DNA of 64,000 nt from an uncultured Actinomycetes bacterium (GTDB lineage: Bacteria > Actinomycetota > Actinomycetes > Mycobacteriales > Mycobacteriaceae): contig CAIRCP010000166.1 of NCBI GenBank assembly GCA_903877095.1, positions 1-64,000 of the forward strand, in the 5' to 3' direction. Below, one piece after another: positions 1 through 7,839 of this stretch; position 1 is the stretch's first letter, and each line of letters begins with the position of its first letter. The position numbers and the translations under genes were made by a program. Below the pieces are notes generated by a model. The model had not been told where the DNA came from. It was given only the letters and a program-made list of their open reading frames with translations, and did not search any database.

Positions 1-182
1 CCAACAGCCGACACGGCCCGACCAAGGAATAACAGGAAAAGCTGGGCAGACCAGCAGCTACCCGCTGCCCACCACCAAAATCGTGGCAAAAATCAGACTC
101 GACACACCTCACCAGGGTCCGTCCACGGATCGAGGCTAAGAACGCGGCGAATGCCGCCGTCAGCCACGGCCTGGCCGCGGCG

Positions 183-830
183 ATGGACCAGCTCGACGAC
201 GACCCAGGGCTGTCGGTGGGAATCCTGACCGGAGCGGGCGGCACGTTCTGTGCGGGTATGGATCTCAAGGCCTTCGCGCGCGGCGAGAACGTCGCGGTCA
301 AGGGCCGCGGTCTGGGGTTCACCGAACGGCCCCCGGCCAAGCCGCTGATCGCCGCGGTCGAGGGCTTTGCGTTAGCCGGCGGTACCGAGCTGGCGTTGGC
401 AACTGATCTTATTGTGGCGGCGCGTAATTCAGCGTTCGGCATCCCGGAGGTCAAGCGCGGTCTGGTGGCTGCCGGCGGTGGGCTGCTGAGGCTGCCGCAG
501 CGCATCCCTTCCGCGATCGCGATGGAGCTGGCCCTCACCGGAGATCAGTTGTCCGCCGAACGCGCCCATGCTCTGGGTCTGGTGAACGTCCTCGCCGAAC
601 CGGGTCACGCATTGGAGGCGGCCATCGAACTGGCCGAGCGGATCACTGCCAACGGCCCGCTGGCCGTGGCCGCCACCAAGCGGGTCATCGTCGAATCGCG
701 TGGCTGGAGCCCCGAGGATCAGTGGCGCGAGCAGATGAAAATCATCATGCCGGTGTTCGGGTCCAAGGACGCCCGGGAAGGTGCGATCGCGTTCGCCGAG
801 AAGCGTGCGCCCAATTGGACGGGCAGTTAG
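183..830 (+). CDS. echA1: Enoyl-CoA hydratase/crotonase, 5'-truncated EchA1
   Basis: Crotonase-fold protein expected to hydrate enoyl-CoA in fatty acid oxidation. The first ATG gives 215 residues, while EchA1-type proteins are about 260. The oxyanion-hole motif FCAGMDLKAF and the GGTELAL motif are intact, as is the C-terminal helical part. In the same frame the similarity continues upstream of this ATG for about 20 codons (EAKNAANAAVSHGLAAA), back to roughly base 123. There it becomes unrelated and reaches a stop at base 30. About 30 N-terminal residues, covering the first beta strand, are therefore missing and no good start or ribosome site precedes the conserved part. Its place before the aldehyde dehydrogenase and methyltransferase genes matches Rv0222 in M. 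tuberculosis, from memory. It may be a pseudogene or a shortened functional gene. Confidence 0.75.
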   Translation: MDQLDDDPGLSVGILTGAGGTFCAGMDLKAFARGENVAVKGRGLGFTERPPAKPLIAAVEGFALAGGTELALATDLIVAARNSAFGIPEVKRGLVAAGGGLLRLPQRIPSAIAMELALTGDQLSAERAHALGLVNVLAEPGHALEAAIELAERITANGPLAVAATKRVIVESRGWSPEDQWREQMKIIMPVFGSKDAREGAIAFAEKRAPNWTGS

Positions 831-1121
831 CGAACTAGACGCCGACGCACAAATTCACGATCGGGATCGGCGCGCAGATGCTGGCCGACACCCACAGTGG
901 CGGAGCGTTCCAGGCCGGTGGCGGTGGCGGGCCGGGAGGCGGCGGGGCCGGCGGTGCCGACTCGGCCGCGGCAACGAGGCAGGAGTCCGAAGGGGCAGAG
1001 CGGCTCTGGCTTTGACCACGACGTCACCTCCTGCGTCTTGTGACAGCGGTGAATCGCGGACCAAACCCTGCTGCGTTACCGAGTCGCACGTCGTGACTTG
1101 TCAGAACCCCGTCGTAATGTT
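831..1121. other. Intergenic stretch, no convincing gene
   Basis: About 290 bases between the crotonase and the 13E12-family gene. The plus strand has a glycine-rich reading frame (ATG at 878, stop at 1013). The minus strand has an AGGAGG at 1027-1032 next to possible GTG starts, opening frames of 50-65 arginine- and proline-rich codons. Neither resembles a known family. Together with bases 1-120, which are also unassigned, this may be leftover sequence from the event that truncated the crotonase. Confidence 0.4.
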
Positions 1122-1137
1122 TCGAACATGCGTTCTA
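1122..1137 (+). promoter_or_regulatory. LexA (SOS) box overlapping the start codon
   Basis: TCGAACATGCGTTCTA matches the mycobacterial LexA consensus TCGAAC-N4-GTTCGA at 11 of 12 defined positions. The central ATG (1128-1130) is the likely start codon of the 13E12-family gene, so LexA binding would cover the translation start and block transcription. Several 13E12-repeat genes in M. tuberculosis are known LexA targets, which supports the call. Actual binding is inferred. Confidence 0.8.
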
Positions 1138-2480
1138 TTGACGATGCGCTCGCCGGGCTGGATGCGGCCGTGGCCGCCTTCGACGCGCTCGACTGGGACG
1201 GCCTCCCCATCCGGGAACTCCTTACGGCGCTGGACCGCCTCGAAACCGCCCGCCGGCGGGCCGCCGCCGTCGCCTACGACGCGGCCGCCGCGCTCGACCG
1301 GCGCGGCGAGCACGACCTCGGAGGCAGAAGCCACCGAATCCTCGCCGACGTGCTGCGGGTCAGCCCCGGCGAAGCACAGCGGCGCATCCGCCAAGCCGGC
1401 CGACTGACACCCCGCACCAGCCTCACCGGCCCGCCGATGACCCCGGAATTGCCCGCCACCGCCAACGCCTGGCACGCCGGAACACTCGACGGCGAGCACC
1501 TGCGCGTCATCGACAAGTTCTTCCACGACCTGCCCCATCACGTCGCCCCCGCCGACACCGAACGCGCCGAGGTATTCCTCGCCGAACAGGCGACCCTGCT
1601 GCGACCCGACCAGCTGCAGAAACTCGCCGCCCACATGGCGCTGCAACTCAACCCCGACGGACAGTTCTCCGACGCCGACCGCACCCGCAGACGCAGCCTC
1701 ACCTGGTCCGGCCAGGGCCCGGACGGCATGAGCACCGCCACGATCATCGCGACACCGGAACTACGGGCGATGCTGGATGCCTGGACGGCCAAGTTCGCCG
1801 CCCCCGGAATGTGCAACCCCGCCGACCAATCCCCCACGCTCACCGGCGAACCCAGCCAGGACGTCATCGACCGCGACGACCGCAGCTACGCCCAACGACA
1901 CGACGACGCCCTCGCCGCCCTGCTACGCGGGCAACTCGGGGACCCCAACCTGGGCCAGCACCGCGGCCTGCCGGTCACCGTCATCGTCACGGCCACCCTG
2001 CAGCAGATGCAGACCGCCACCGGAGTCGCCGTCACCGCCGCCGGCACACTGCTGCCCATCAGCGACGTCATCCGCATGGCCAGCCACTCCTGGCACTACC
2101 TCGCCGTCTTCGACCACCACACCGAACGCGCGCTATACCTGGGCCGTTCCAAGCGGATCGCCACCGCCGACCAGCGAATCATCCTGCACGCCAAAGACCG
2201 CGGCTGCACCGCACCAGGCTGCGACAAACCCGGCTACCTCTGCGAAGCCCACCACGTCAACGACTGGGCCGCCGGCGGGCTGACCAACATCGACCAGCTC
2301 ACCTTCGCCTGCAAAAGCCACCACCAACTCCTCAAACCCGGCGGCTGGACTACCCGCAAACTCAAAGACGGCTCCACCCAATGGCTTCCACCACCACACC
2401 TACCGCTGCGCAACGGCACCAACACATTCCACCATCCCGAACGGATGCTGCCCGACGACTGGGGCCTCGCCGGCGACTAG
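1128..2480 (+). CDS. 13E12 repeat family protein (DUF222 + HNH endonuclease)
   Basis: A 450-residue protein of the 13E12/DUF222 family, common in actinobacteria and often found in several copies with mobile-element-like behaviour. The N-terminal two thirds is the helical DUF222 region, beginning with a helix rich in Ala, Asp and Arg. The last third is an HNH nuclease domain with paired cysteines (CTAPGC), the HH-V-W core (EAHHVNDW) and the closing C-x2-HH. I chose the ATG at 1128, inside the LexA box, over a TTG at 1098 because family members typically begin at the box; no strong ribosome site is visible. The role is unknown. DNA cleavage is inferred from the HNH motif, and damage-induced expression from the box. 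Its presence next to a truncated crotonase suggests involvement in local rearrangement. Confidence 0.88.
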   Translation: MRSIDDALAGLDAAVAAFDALDWDGLPIRELLTALDRLETARRRAAAVAYDAAAALDRRGEHDLGGRSHRILADVLRVSPGEAQRRIRQAGRLTPRTSLTGPPMTPELPATANAWHAGTLDGEHLRVIDKFFHDLPHHVAPADTERAEVFLAEQATLLRPDQLQKLAAHMALQLNPDGQFSDADRTRRRSLTWSGQGPDGMSTATIIATPELRAMLDAWTAKFAAPGMCNPADQSPTLTGEPSQDVIDRDDRSYAQRHDDALAALLRGQLGDPNLGQHRGLPVTVIVTATLQQMQTATGVAVTAAGTLLPISDVIRMASHSWHYLAVFDHHTERALYLGRSKRIATADQRIILHAKDRGCTAPGCDKPGYLCEAHHVNDWAAGGLTNIDQLTFACKSHHQLLKPGGWTTRKLKDGSTQWLPPPHLPLRNGTNTFHHPERMLPDDWGLAGD

Positions 2481-2493
2481 CTGGGTGTGCGGA

Positions 2494-3579
2494 TCAATCG
2501 CGGCCGACATTGCCGATCATGACGTCCCAGGGGTCGTTACCCGACAGGGCGATCCGGCCAAGTCGGTACGCCCAGTGGGCGGTGTCGCCGAACTCACCGA
2601 TCCAACTGCGTGCCCGCATGGTCGCCAGCCACAGCCGGTGCTCGATGGTGACGCCGATGGCGCCGTGCAATTGGTGCGCTGAGGTGACGATACGTGGAAC
2701 CACCTGTCCCAGAGTTACTTTCGCGGCCGCGACGGCGTAGTCGGTCTGCGGTGCGGCGAATCCGTAGTCCTGGGCGGCGGCCACAGCGAGGTTGGCCGCA
2801 GCGCGGGCACGTTCTACGTCACCGGCCATGCCGGCCAGCGTGTGCTGGACTGCCTGGAACGCGCTGAGCGGACGGCCGAACTGTTCACGTTCGCGGGTGT
2901 GCGCCACCGAGAACTCCACCGCGGCATCGAGAGCGCCGATGATCTGCATGCACCGTGCCCATGCGCCGCGCCGGAAAAGTTCGGCCGCCACGTCGCCGTC
3001 GACAGCGGTGAACTCGGCGGCCGGGAGGTGCACGTCGACGGTGTCGCGCGGCTCGCCACCGGCGTTGTGCCCCTTGTTGATCGACAATGACGCCGGATCG
3101 CAGGCGGCCACCAGCAGGCGGTCGCCGTAGCGCAGGGCGAGCACAACTGCGGCGGCGTCGGCGGCGTAGGGAACACCGGGCACCGTCGCGGTGAGGCGGT
3201 CACCGTCGACGACGGCATCGCCGTGCGCGACGGTCAACGGTCCGGTGGCGGGGACATCGACGCCCGCCGCACCGGCCAGCCAACCGGCTTGGACATCGGT
3301 CTCCGCCAGAGGCACGGTCACCCCATTGCGGGCGAGCGATCGCAGGATCACCGCCACCTCGGCGGCGCCCGCGCCGGCATCCTCGGTGCTGCCCAGGCGG
3401 GTCAGGCCTGCCTCGTCGAGATGCCGCCAGGCGGTTTCGTCGAGCGGATCGGGGAGTGCCCGATGTCCGATGCGCGCTTGGAACGACCGCTCACCGATAT
3501 CGTCGGCGAGTTGACGGAGATCGGTGAGATCGTCTGTGCCGGAGGCGAAGACGCCACCGCTGAGGACACCGCCGCTCAT
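2494..3579 (-). CDS. Acyl-CoA dehydrogenase, small partner subunit
   Basis: A 361-residue flavoprotein of the acyl-CoA dehydrogenase family. The C-terminal domain has the QLHGAIGVTIEH segment typical of the second subunit of mycobacterial FadE pairs, and the middle region is divergent. It directly follows a second FadE gene in the same operon, as in the alpha2beta2 FadE heterotetramers known for steroid side-chain oxidation, so the two products probably form one complex. The substrate is unknown. The start is the ATG at 3579; the frame stays open upstream to a TTG at 3603, but that part is only tandem-repeat sequence. The gap to the upstream stop is filled by the repeat, which also supplies the ribosome-site region. 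Confidence 0.85.
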   Translation of the reverse strand: MSGGVLSGGVFASGTDDLTDLRQLADDIGERSFQARIGHRALPDPLDETAWRHLDEAGLTRLGSTEDAGAGAAEVAVILRSLARNGVTVPLAETDVQAGWLAGAAGVDVPATGPLTVAHGDAVVDGDRLTATVPGVPYAADAAAVVLALRYGDRLLVAACDPASLSINKGHNAGGEPRDTVDVHLPAAEFTAVDGDVAAELFRRGAWARCMQIIGALDAAVEFSVAHTREREQFGRPLSAFQAVQHTLAGMAGDVERARAAANLAVAAAQDYGFAAPQTDYAVAAAKVTLGQVVPRIVTSAHQLHGAIGVTIEHRLWLATMRARSWIGEFGDTAHWAYRLGRIALSGNDPWDVMIGNVGRD

Positions 3580-3646
3580 CGCTGCCCTCGGCTCTTCGCG
3601 CAAGCGCTCATCGCTGCCTTCGGCTCTTCGCGCAAGCGCTCATCGC
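3573..3646. repeat. 32-bp tandem repeat at the junction of two fadE genes
   Basis: Two copies of a 32-bp unit (3573-3604 and 3605-3636, one mismatch) and a 10-bp partial third copy (3637-3646). On the minus strand each copy carries GCGATGAGCG. The outer copies provide the stop of the upstream fadE (3640-3642) and the ATG of the downstream one (3577-3579). The duplication therefore lengthened the spacer between two genes that were probably overlapping (ATGA) before. Confidence 0.9.
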
Positions 3647-4821
3647 AACCCCATACCCTTGGCGACCATCCCGCGCAGCACCTCATTAGTACCGCCACGC
3701 AGCGTGAACATCGGCGCGTGGACCCGGGCAATCTCCACCAGCGCAGCGACCCGGTCGCGGTCCGCGCCGTCGTCGGCGTAGGACAACAGATCCGCGGCGA
3801 GGTCCACGGACTCCTGCTCGAAGCGGGTGCCGAGATCCTTCACCAGCGCCGCCTCGTTGGCCTGCGGTTCTCCCGCCGCCAGGGCGCGGGCCACCGAGAT
3901 GGACATCTGCCGCAACGAGATCACCCGCGCCACCAGTTCGCCCACCGCGGCGGTCGCGTGGCGGTCCAGATCGCCGGTATCGCCGAGTAACCGCAGCAGC
4001 GCGGTCAGCATCGGAGCGGTCGAGAGAATCCGCTCGGGGCCGCTGCGTTCGAAAGACAACTCGGCGGTGACCTGCCGCCAGCCGTCGCCGTCATTGCCTA
4101 GAAGATTCGTATCGTCGATGAACACCTCGTCGAAGGTGATCTCGTTGAAGTGGTGCTCACCGGACATCAGCACGATGGGGCTGACGTCGATGCCGGCCGA
4201 ATCCATCGGCACGATGAACTGGCTGAACCCGGCGTGGCGGCGCTGGGTGTCGAGCGGACCGGTCCGGACGAGCACGACGACCTGATGAGACAGATGTGCG
4301 CCGCTGGTCCACACCTTGGTGCCGGAAAGCACCCAGCCGCCGTCGGTGCGGGTGGCTTTGGCCGCCGCGGCGGCGAGGTCCGAGCCGGCCTGGGGCTCAC
4401 TCATCCCAATGGCTGAAAAGTACCGTCCCGCAGCGATTCTCGGGAGAATGCGCTGACGCTGTTCCTCGGTGCCGTAGGACAGCAGGCCGGGCCCCACTTG
4501 GCGGTCGGCGATCCAGTGCGCCGCGACCGGGGCGCCGACGGCGAGCAGCTCTTCGGTCACCACGTAGCGGTGCAGGTGGCCCAACCCCTGCCCGCCGTAC
4601 TCCTTCGGAATCGTGAGACCCAGGAAACCCGCGTCGCCGAGGCGGGCGCTGAACTCCTCATCCCATTTCGACAGCCAGGCGTCGACGGCCGGTGTCCAGC
4701 CGAACTCGGCCCGGTCGGCGGCGAGAAACTCGCGCAGCGAACCGCGCAGAGAGGCCAGCTCCGGCTCGTTGGCGCATAGCACGTCGAAGCCGGCGGAGGA
4801 CCCGTCAGCCATCGCGCTCAC
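3640..4821 (-). CDS. Acyl-CoA dehydrogenase, large partner subunit
   Basis: A 393-residue acyl-CoA dehydrogenase with N-terminal helical, middle beta and C-terminal helical domains. The FAD/substrate loop IGMSEPQAGSDLAAA and VWTSGAH segment are clear. Near the C terminus, where medium-chain enzymes have the catalytic Glu in YEGT, this protein has RGGTNEVLRG. The base may thus sit elsewhere or in the partner subunit, as in other mycobacterial FadE heteromers (inference). The GTG start at 4821 overlaps the stop of the thioesterase remnant (GTGA), showing that these genes were translationally coupled. The partner subunit lies just downstream. The operon is probably controlled by the TetR gene within it. 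The substrate cannot be read from sequence. Confidence 0.88.
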   Translation of the reverse strand: MSAMADGSSAGFDVLCANEPELASLRGSLREFLAADRAEFGWTPAVDAWLSKWDEEFSARLGDAGFLGLTIPKEYGGQGLGHLHRYVVTEELLAVGAPVAAHWIADRQVGPGLLSYGTEEQRQRILPRIAAGRYFSAIGMSEPQAGSDLAAAAAKATRTDGGWVLSGTKVWTSGAHLSHQVVVLVRTGPLDTQRRHAGFSQFIVPMDSAGIDVSPIVLMSGEHHFNEITFDEVFIDDTNLLGNDGDGWRQVTAELSFERSGPERILSTAPMLTALLRLLGDTGDLDRHATAAVGELVARVISLRQMSISVARALAAGEPQANEAALVKDLGTRFEQESVDLAADLLSYADDGADRDRVAALVEIARVHAPMFTLRGGTNEVLRGMVAKGMGLR

Positions 4822-4997
4822 CGGTAGCCCGTGACCCGCGCGACGACGGCCGTCTTGCCGTCCGGCCCGACGGCCGCGGCGTCGGCGATCGCCGACGTTC
4901 GTCCGATTCGCAACGCGGTTGCCTCATAGAGGGATTCTGCACCCGCGGCGAACGGCCGCAGGAAATTCACCCGAATGGATGCGTTCGCAACGGGCCG
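4818..4997 (-). pseudogene. Remnant of a PaaI-type hotdog thioesterase (C-terminal half)
   Basis: The 59 codons immediately after the TetR stop, in the same frame as TetR, encode the C-terminal half of a PaaI-like hotdog thioesterase (RVNFLRPFAAGAESLYEA, then IGRTSAIADAAAVGPDGKTA). These proteins are normally about 130-145 residues, and the N-terminal half with the active-site helix is missing. No ATG is available; only an internal GTG could start it. The stop overlaps the GTG of the following fadE. The likely history is a deletion joining the end of the TetR gene to the middle of a thioesterase gene. It may survive only as a translational bridge to fadE. Confidence 0.8.
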
Positions 4998-5597
4998 TCA
5001 TCGGGTCGTCTCCCGTGCGACGAACGCCCGGGCCTTGATGAGGAACTCCAACTGCCGCGCGACGTCGTCGATCGGCGCAGGACTGCGGGTGGCGCGGCAT
5101 AGGACCACCGCACCCTCGAGCGCGGAGATCGTGGTGTGGGCCAACGCCGTTGCTTCGTCGGCGTCGAACCCCTCGCGCATGAAGGCCTCCCGAGACGAAT
5201 CGCGCCACTGGCGGAAGATGTCCGCGGCGACCGAGGCCAGTTGCTGTTCATCGGCTCCTGATCCGACCGCCGCAGCCAGTACCGGGCTGCCGGCGGTGAA
5301 GTGACTGTCGACCAACGCCGCGCGCCACATCGCGGCCAGCCGCCGCAGCAGGGTCACCGCGCTCACGTCGGGCCCGGGGCCGATCGTCGCCAGGATCTCG
5401 TCGGCGGCGAAGTGCAATGCGTCCCGGAGGATTTCGCTGCGTCCGCCCGGGAAGTGGTGGTACACCGAACCGCGCGGAGCGCCGCTACGGGAAAGCACCG
5501 CATCGATGGTCACCCCGGCGGCGCCGCGCTCGCGCAGCAGTTCCGCGGCAGCCACCAGCATGGTGTGTCGCGTCGACCCGCGAGTGCGTGTGGACAC
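4998..5597 (-). CDS. TetR-family transcriptional regulator
   Basis: A 199-residue repressor with an N-terminal helix-turn-helix (about residues 10-55; VTIDAVLSRSGAPRGSVYHHF is the recognition region) and a C-terminal ligand-binding domain of the TetR_C YxaF/LmrA-like type. The GTG start at 5597 lies 7 bases after the stop of the small upstream ORF. It heads an operon with two fadE genes and faces a MaoC hydratase. The perfect palindrome at 5760-5781 in the divergent region is the likely operator, so it probably represses both directions until an acyl-CoA or related ligand binds. Operator and ligand are inferred. Confidence 0.9.
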   Translation of the reverse strand: MSTRTRGSTRHTMLVAAAELLRERGAAGVTIDAVLSRSGAPRGSVYHHFPGGRSEILRDALHFAADEILATIGPGPDVSAVTLLRRLAAMWRAALVDSHFTAGSPVLAAAVGSGADEQQLASVAADIFRQWRDSSREAFMREGFDADEATALAHTTISALEGAVVLCRATRSPAPIDDVARQLEFLIKARAFVARETTR

Positions 5598-5604
5598 GGA
5601 GTGC

Positions 5605-5739
5605 TCAGGTGGCAGGCGAAGCGTGCTGCGGCAGTTCGCGCATCACGAATGAGCGTGGATCCGGCGCCAGCAGATGGCGGCGCTTGAGCGCCCACCGGCG
5701 GATCCGCAGACCGCCGAGATTCAGTTCAACGACCCACAT
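5605..5739 (-). CDS. Small 44-residue ORF heading the TetR operon
   Basis: A short frame with an ATG at 5739, preceded by a strong ribosome site (AAGGAGG, 7-8 bases upstream). It encodes a basic peptide beginning MWVVELNLGGLRIRRWALK. It ends 7 bases before the GTG of the TetR gene, so translation of the two is likely linked. I recognise no family. It could be a leader peptide that sets TetR translation or a small functional protein. The ribosome site and tight spacing are the main support. Confidence 0.55.
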   Translation of the reverse strand: MWVVELNLGGLRIRRWALKRRHLLAPDPRSFVMRELPQHASPAT

Positions 5740-5759
5740 CAGAAGACCTCCTTGGATCG

Positions 5760-5781
5760 AACTATGGCCGTAACCATAGTT
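5760..5781. promoter_or_regulatory. Palindromic operator, probably for the adjacent TetR
   Basis: AACTATGG-N6-CCATAGTT is a perfect inverted repeat with 8-bp arms. It lies 20 bases upstream of the first ATG of the minus-strand operon and about 110 bases upstream of the MaoC gene. Its length and symmetry fit a TetR dimer site, and the regulator gene is adjacent. The assignment is inferred from position. Confidence 0.7.
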
Positions 5782-5893
5782 ATGGCGGGTGACAGCGGCA
5801 AGACAGGCCGATGACTATTGGGTCACAACCCGCCCGTCGTCCGTTTGTATGATCCTTCCTATAGCGGAGTTCGCTGGAACGGAAGGTTCACCC

Positions 5894-6355
5894 ATGCAGA
5901 CCATCGCCTCCATCGCCGATGCGCAGTCCCTCGTCGGTCAGGAGCTCGGCGTCAGCGACTGGCTGACCATCGATCAGCAGCGGGTCAACGACTTCGCCGA
6001 CTGCACCGGCGACCACCAGTGGATTCACGTCGACGTCGAGCGGGCGAAGAGGGAGAGCCCGTTCAAGGCGCCGATCGCGCACGGATTCCTCACCCTGTCG
6101 CTGATCCCGGCACTCAGCAAGGACAACTTCCGGCTGGAGAACGCCAAACTCGCCATCAACTACGGACTGAACAAGGTGCGCTTCCTGACACCGGTGCCGG
6201 TCGGCAGCCGGGTGCGCGCCCGTTCCGAACTCGTCGACGTCGCCACCAAACCCGGCACCGACTCCGCCGATCTGACGGTCAAGCACACCGTCGAGATCGA
6301 CGGTGTGGAGAAGCCCGCCGCCGTCGCCGAGATGATCGTGCGGGCAGTTTTTTAA
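5894..6355 (+). CDS. MaoC-like (R)-enoyl-CoA hydratase, HtdZ type
   Basis: A 153-residue single-hotdog hydratase. The hydratase motif is complete (FADCTGDHQWIHVD, catalytic Asp and His), followed by IAHGFLTLSLIP and INYGLNKVRF, which are characteristic of the M. tuberculosis Rv0130/HtdZ group. It would hydrate trans-2-enoyl-CoA to (R)-3-hydroxyacyl-CoA. I chose the ATG at 5894, preceded by GGAAGG, rather than an upstream start that would add unrelated residues. A TATGAT hexamer at 5848-5853 could be the -10 element. It diverges from the TetR-FadE operon and the palindrome at 5760-5781 lies between them, so it is probably co-regulated with the FadE pair. Confidence 0.88.
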   Translation: MQTIASIADAQSLVGQELGVSDWLTIDQQRVNDFADCTGDHQWIHVDVERAKRESPFKAPIAHGFLTLSLIPALSKDNFRLENAKLAINYGLNKVRFLTPVPVGSRVRARSELVDVATKPGTDSADLTVKHTVEIDGVEKPAAVAEMIVRAVF

Positions 6356-6361
6356 CCGCCG

Positions 6362-7834
6362 CTACAGCTTCGGCGTGTAGCCGAAGGGCAGCAGCACGCT
6401 CTTGTGCTCGACGTACTCGTCGATGCCCTCCGGGCCGTTCTCCCGGCCGATGCCGGAGTTCTTGTAACCGCCGAACGGCGCACCCGGATCGAACGCGTAC
6501 ATGTTGACCGCGTAGGTGCCGGTGCGGATCTTCGAGGCGATCTCAATTGCCTTGTCGTAGTTCGTCGTCCACACGCTGCCGGCCAGGCCGTACACCGAGT
6601 CGTTGGCGATGCGGACGGCGTCGTCCTCGTCCTCGTAGGCGATGATCGACAGCACCGGCCCGAAGATCTCCTCCTGGGCGATGGTCATCGAGTTGTCGAC
6701 ATCGGCGAAAACCGTTGGCTGCACGAAGAATCCGCTGTCCAGGCCCTCGGGGCGGCCACCGCCCGTCACCAGGCGGGCGCCTTCCTCGATGCCTTTGGCG
6801 ATGTAGCCCTCGACGCGCTCACGCTGCTTCTCGGTGATCAGTGGGCCGATGATCGCGCCCGGATCGTCGGGCAGGCCCACCGTCATCGCGCCGACCGCCG
6901 CGCCGATCTTCTGCACGATCTCGTCGTACCGCGACCGCGGCGCCAGGATGCGGGTCTGCGCCACGCATGCCTGCCCGGAGTTCATCAGCCCGGCGAACAG
7001 CAGCATTCCCAGGCTGGCGTCGAGGTCGGCGTCCTCCAGGATGATCGCCGCCGACTTCCCGCCGAGTTCCAGCGTGCACGGCTTGAGCTTGTCGGCGGCC
7101 AGTTTGCCGACCTCCTTGCCCACCGCGGAACTGCCGGTGAACGTGTACTTGTCGACGCCCGGATTGGCCGTCAGCGCACGACCGGTCTCCGCGCCGCCGG
7201 GCACCACCGACAGCACGCCTTCGGGCAGACCCGCCTGCGCGAAAGCCTCGGCCATGGCGTTGACGGTCAGCGGGGTCTCGGCCGCCGGCTTGAGTACCAC
7301 GGTGCAGCCGGCCAGCAGAGCGGGCCCGAGTTTGTTGGAGGCCAGGAACATCGGAACGTTCCAGGCGGCCACCGCGCCCACCACGCCGATCGGCTCACGC
7401 AGCACCAGGGTCTGGCCGTAGATGCCGTCGCGGACGTCTTTCCAGGTGAACTTGTCGGCAGCCGATGCGTAGAACTGCAGGCCCGACAGTGCGGCGCCGT
7501 ACTGCATCATGTCGACGATCATCTGCGGCTGGCCGGTCTCGGCCTTGAGCAGATATTTGAACTCGGCGGCGTTGTCCTCGATCACCTTGACCGCGTTGGC
7601 GATCACCGCCTGGCGCTCCTGCGGGGTCATCCGCGGCCACGGTCCTTCGTCGAACGCCTTGCGGGCGGCCGCGCAGGCCGCGTCCACATCGGCGGCGGCG
7701 GCCATTGGGACCCGGCCCACGTATTCGCCGGTCGCCGGGGAGTGCACCTCGATGACCTCGGAGGTCGACGGCTCGACCCACTGGCCGCCGATGAAGAGTT
7801 TGTCCCATTCGGTTTTGAACGCCGCCTGTGTCAT
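6362..7834 (-). CDS. NAD(P)-dependent aldehyde dehydrogenase (Rv0223c type)
   Basis: A 490-residue aldehyde dehydrogenase that would oxidise an aldehyde to the acid. It has the cofactor-binding segment FTGSSAVGKEVG, the catalytic Glu in LELGGKSA (about residue 256) and the nucleophilic Cys in NSGQACVAQ (about residue 290). The length is normal. The ATG at 7834 fits best; a GTG three codons earlier overlaps the stop of the upstream methyltransferase gene, so either start leaves the two genes coupled. The gene stops 6 bases from the convergent MaoC gene. The order aldehyde dehydrogenase-methyltransferase-glycosyltransferase matches Rv0223c-Rv0225 from memory. The substrate is unknown. Confidence 0.92.
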   Translation of the reverse strand: MTQAAFKTEWDKLFIGGQWVEPSTSEVIEVHSPATGEYVGRVPMAAAADVDAACAAARKAFDEGPWPRMTPQERQAVIANAVKVIEDNAAEFKYLLKAETGQPQMIVDMMQYGAALSGLQFYASAADKFTWKDVRDGIYGQTLVLREPIGVVGAVAAWNVPMFLASNKLGPALLAGCTVVLKPAAETPLTVNAMAEAFAQAGLPEGVLSVVPGGAETGRALTANPGVDKYTFTGSSAVGKEVGKLAADKLKPCTLELGGKSAAIILEDADLDASLGMLLFAGLMNSGQACVAQTRILAPRSRYDEIVQKIGAAVGAMTVGLPDDPGAIIGPLITEKQRERVEGYIAKGIEEGARLVTGGGRPEGLDSGFFVQPTVFADVDNSMTIAQEEIFGPVLSIIAYEDEDDAVRIANDSVYGLAGSVWTTNYDKAIEIASKIRTGTYAVNMYAFDPGAPFGGYKNSGIGRENGPEGIDEYVEHKSVLLPFGYTPKL

Positions 7835-7839
7835 GCGGA

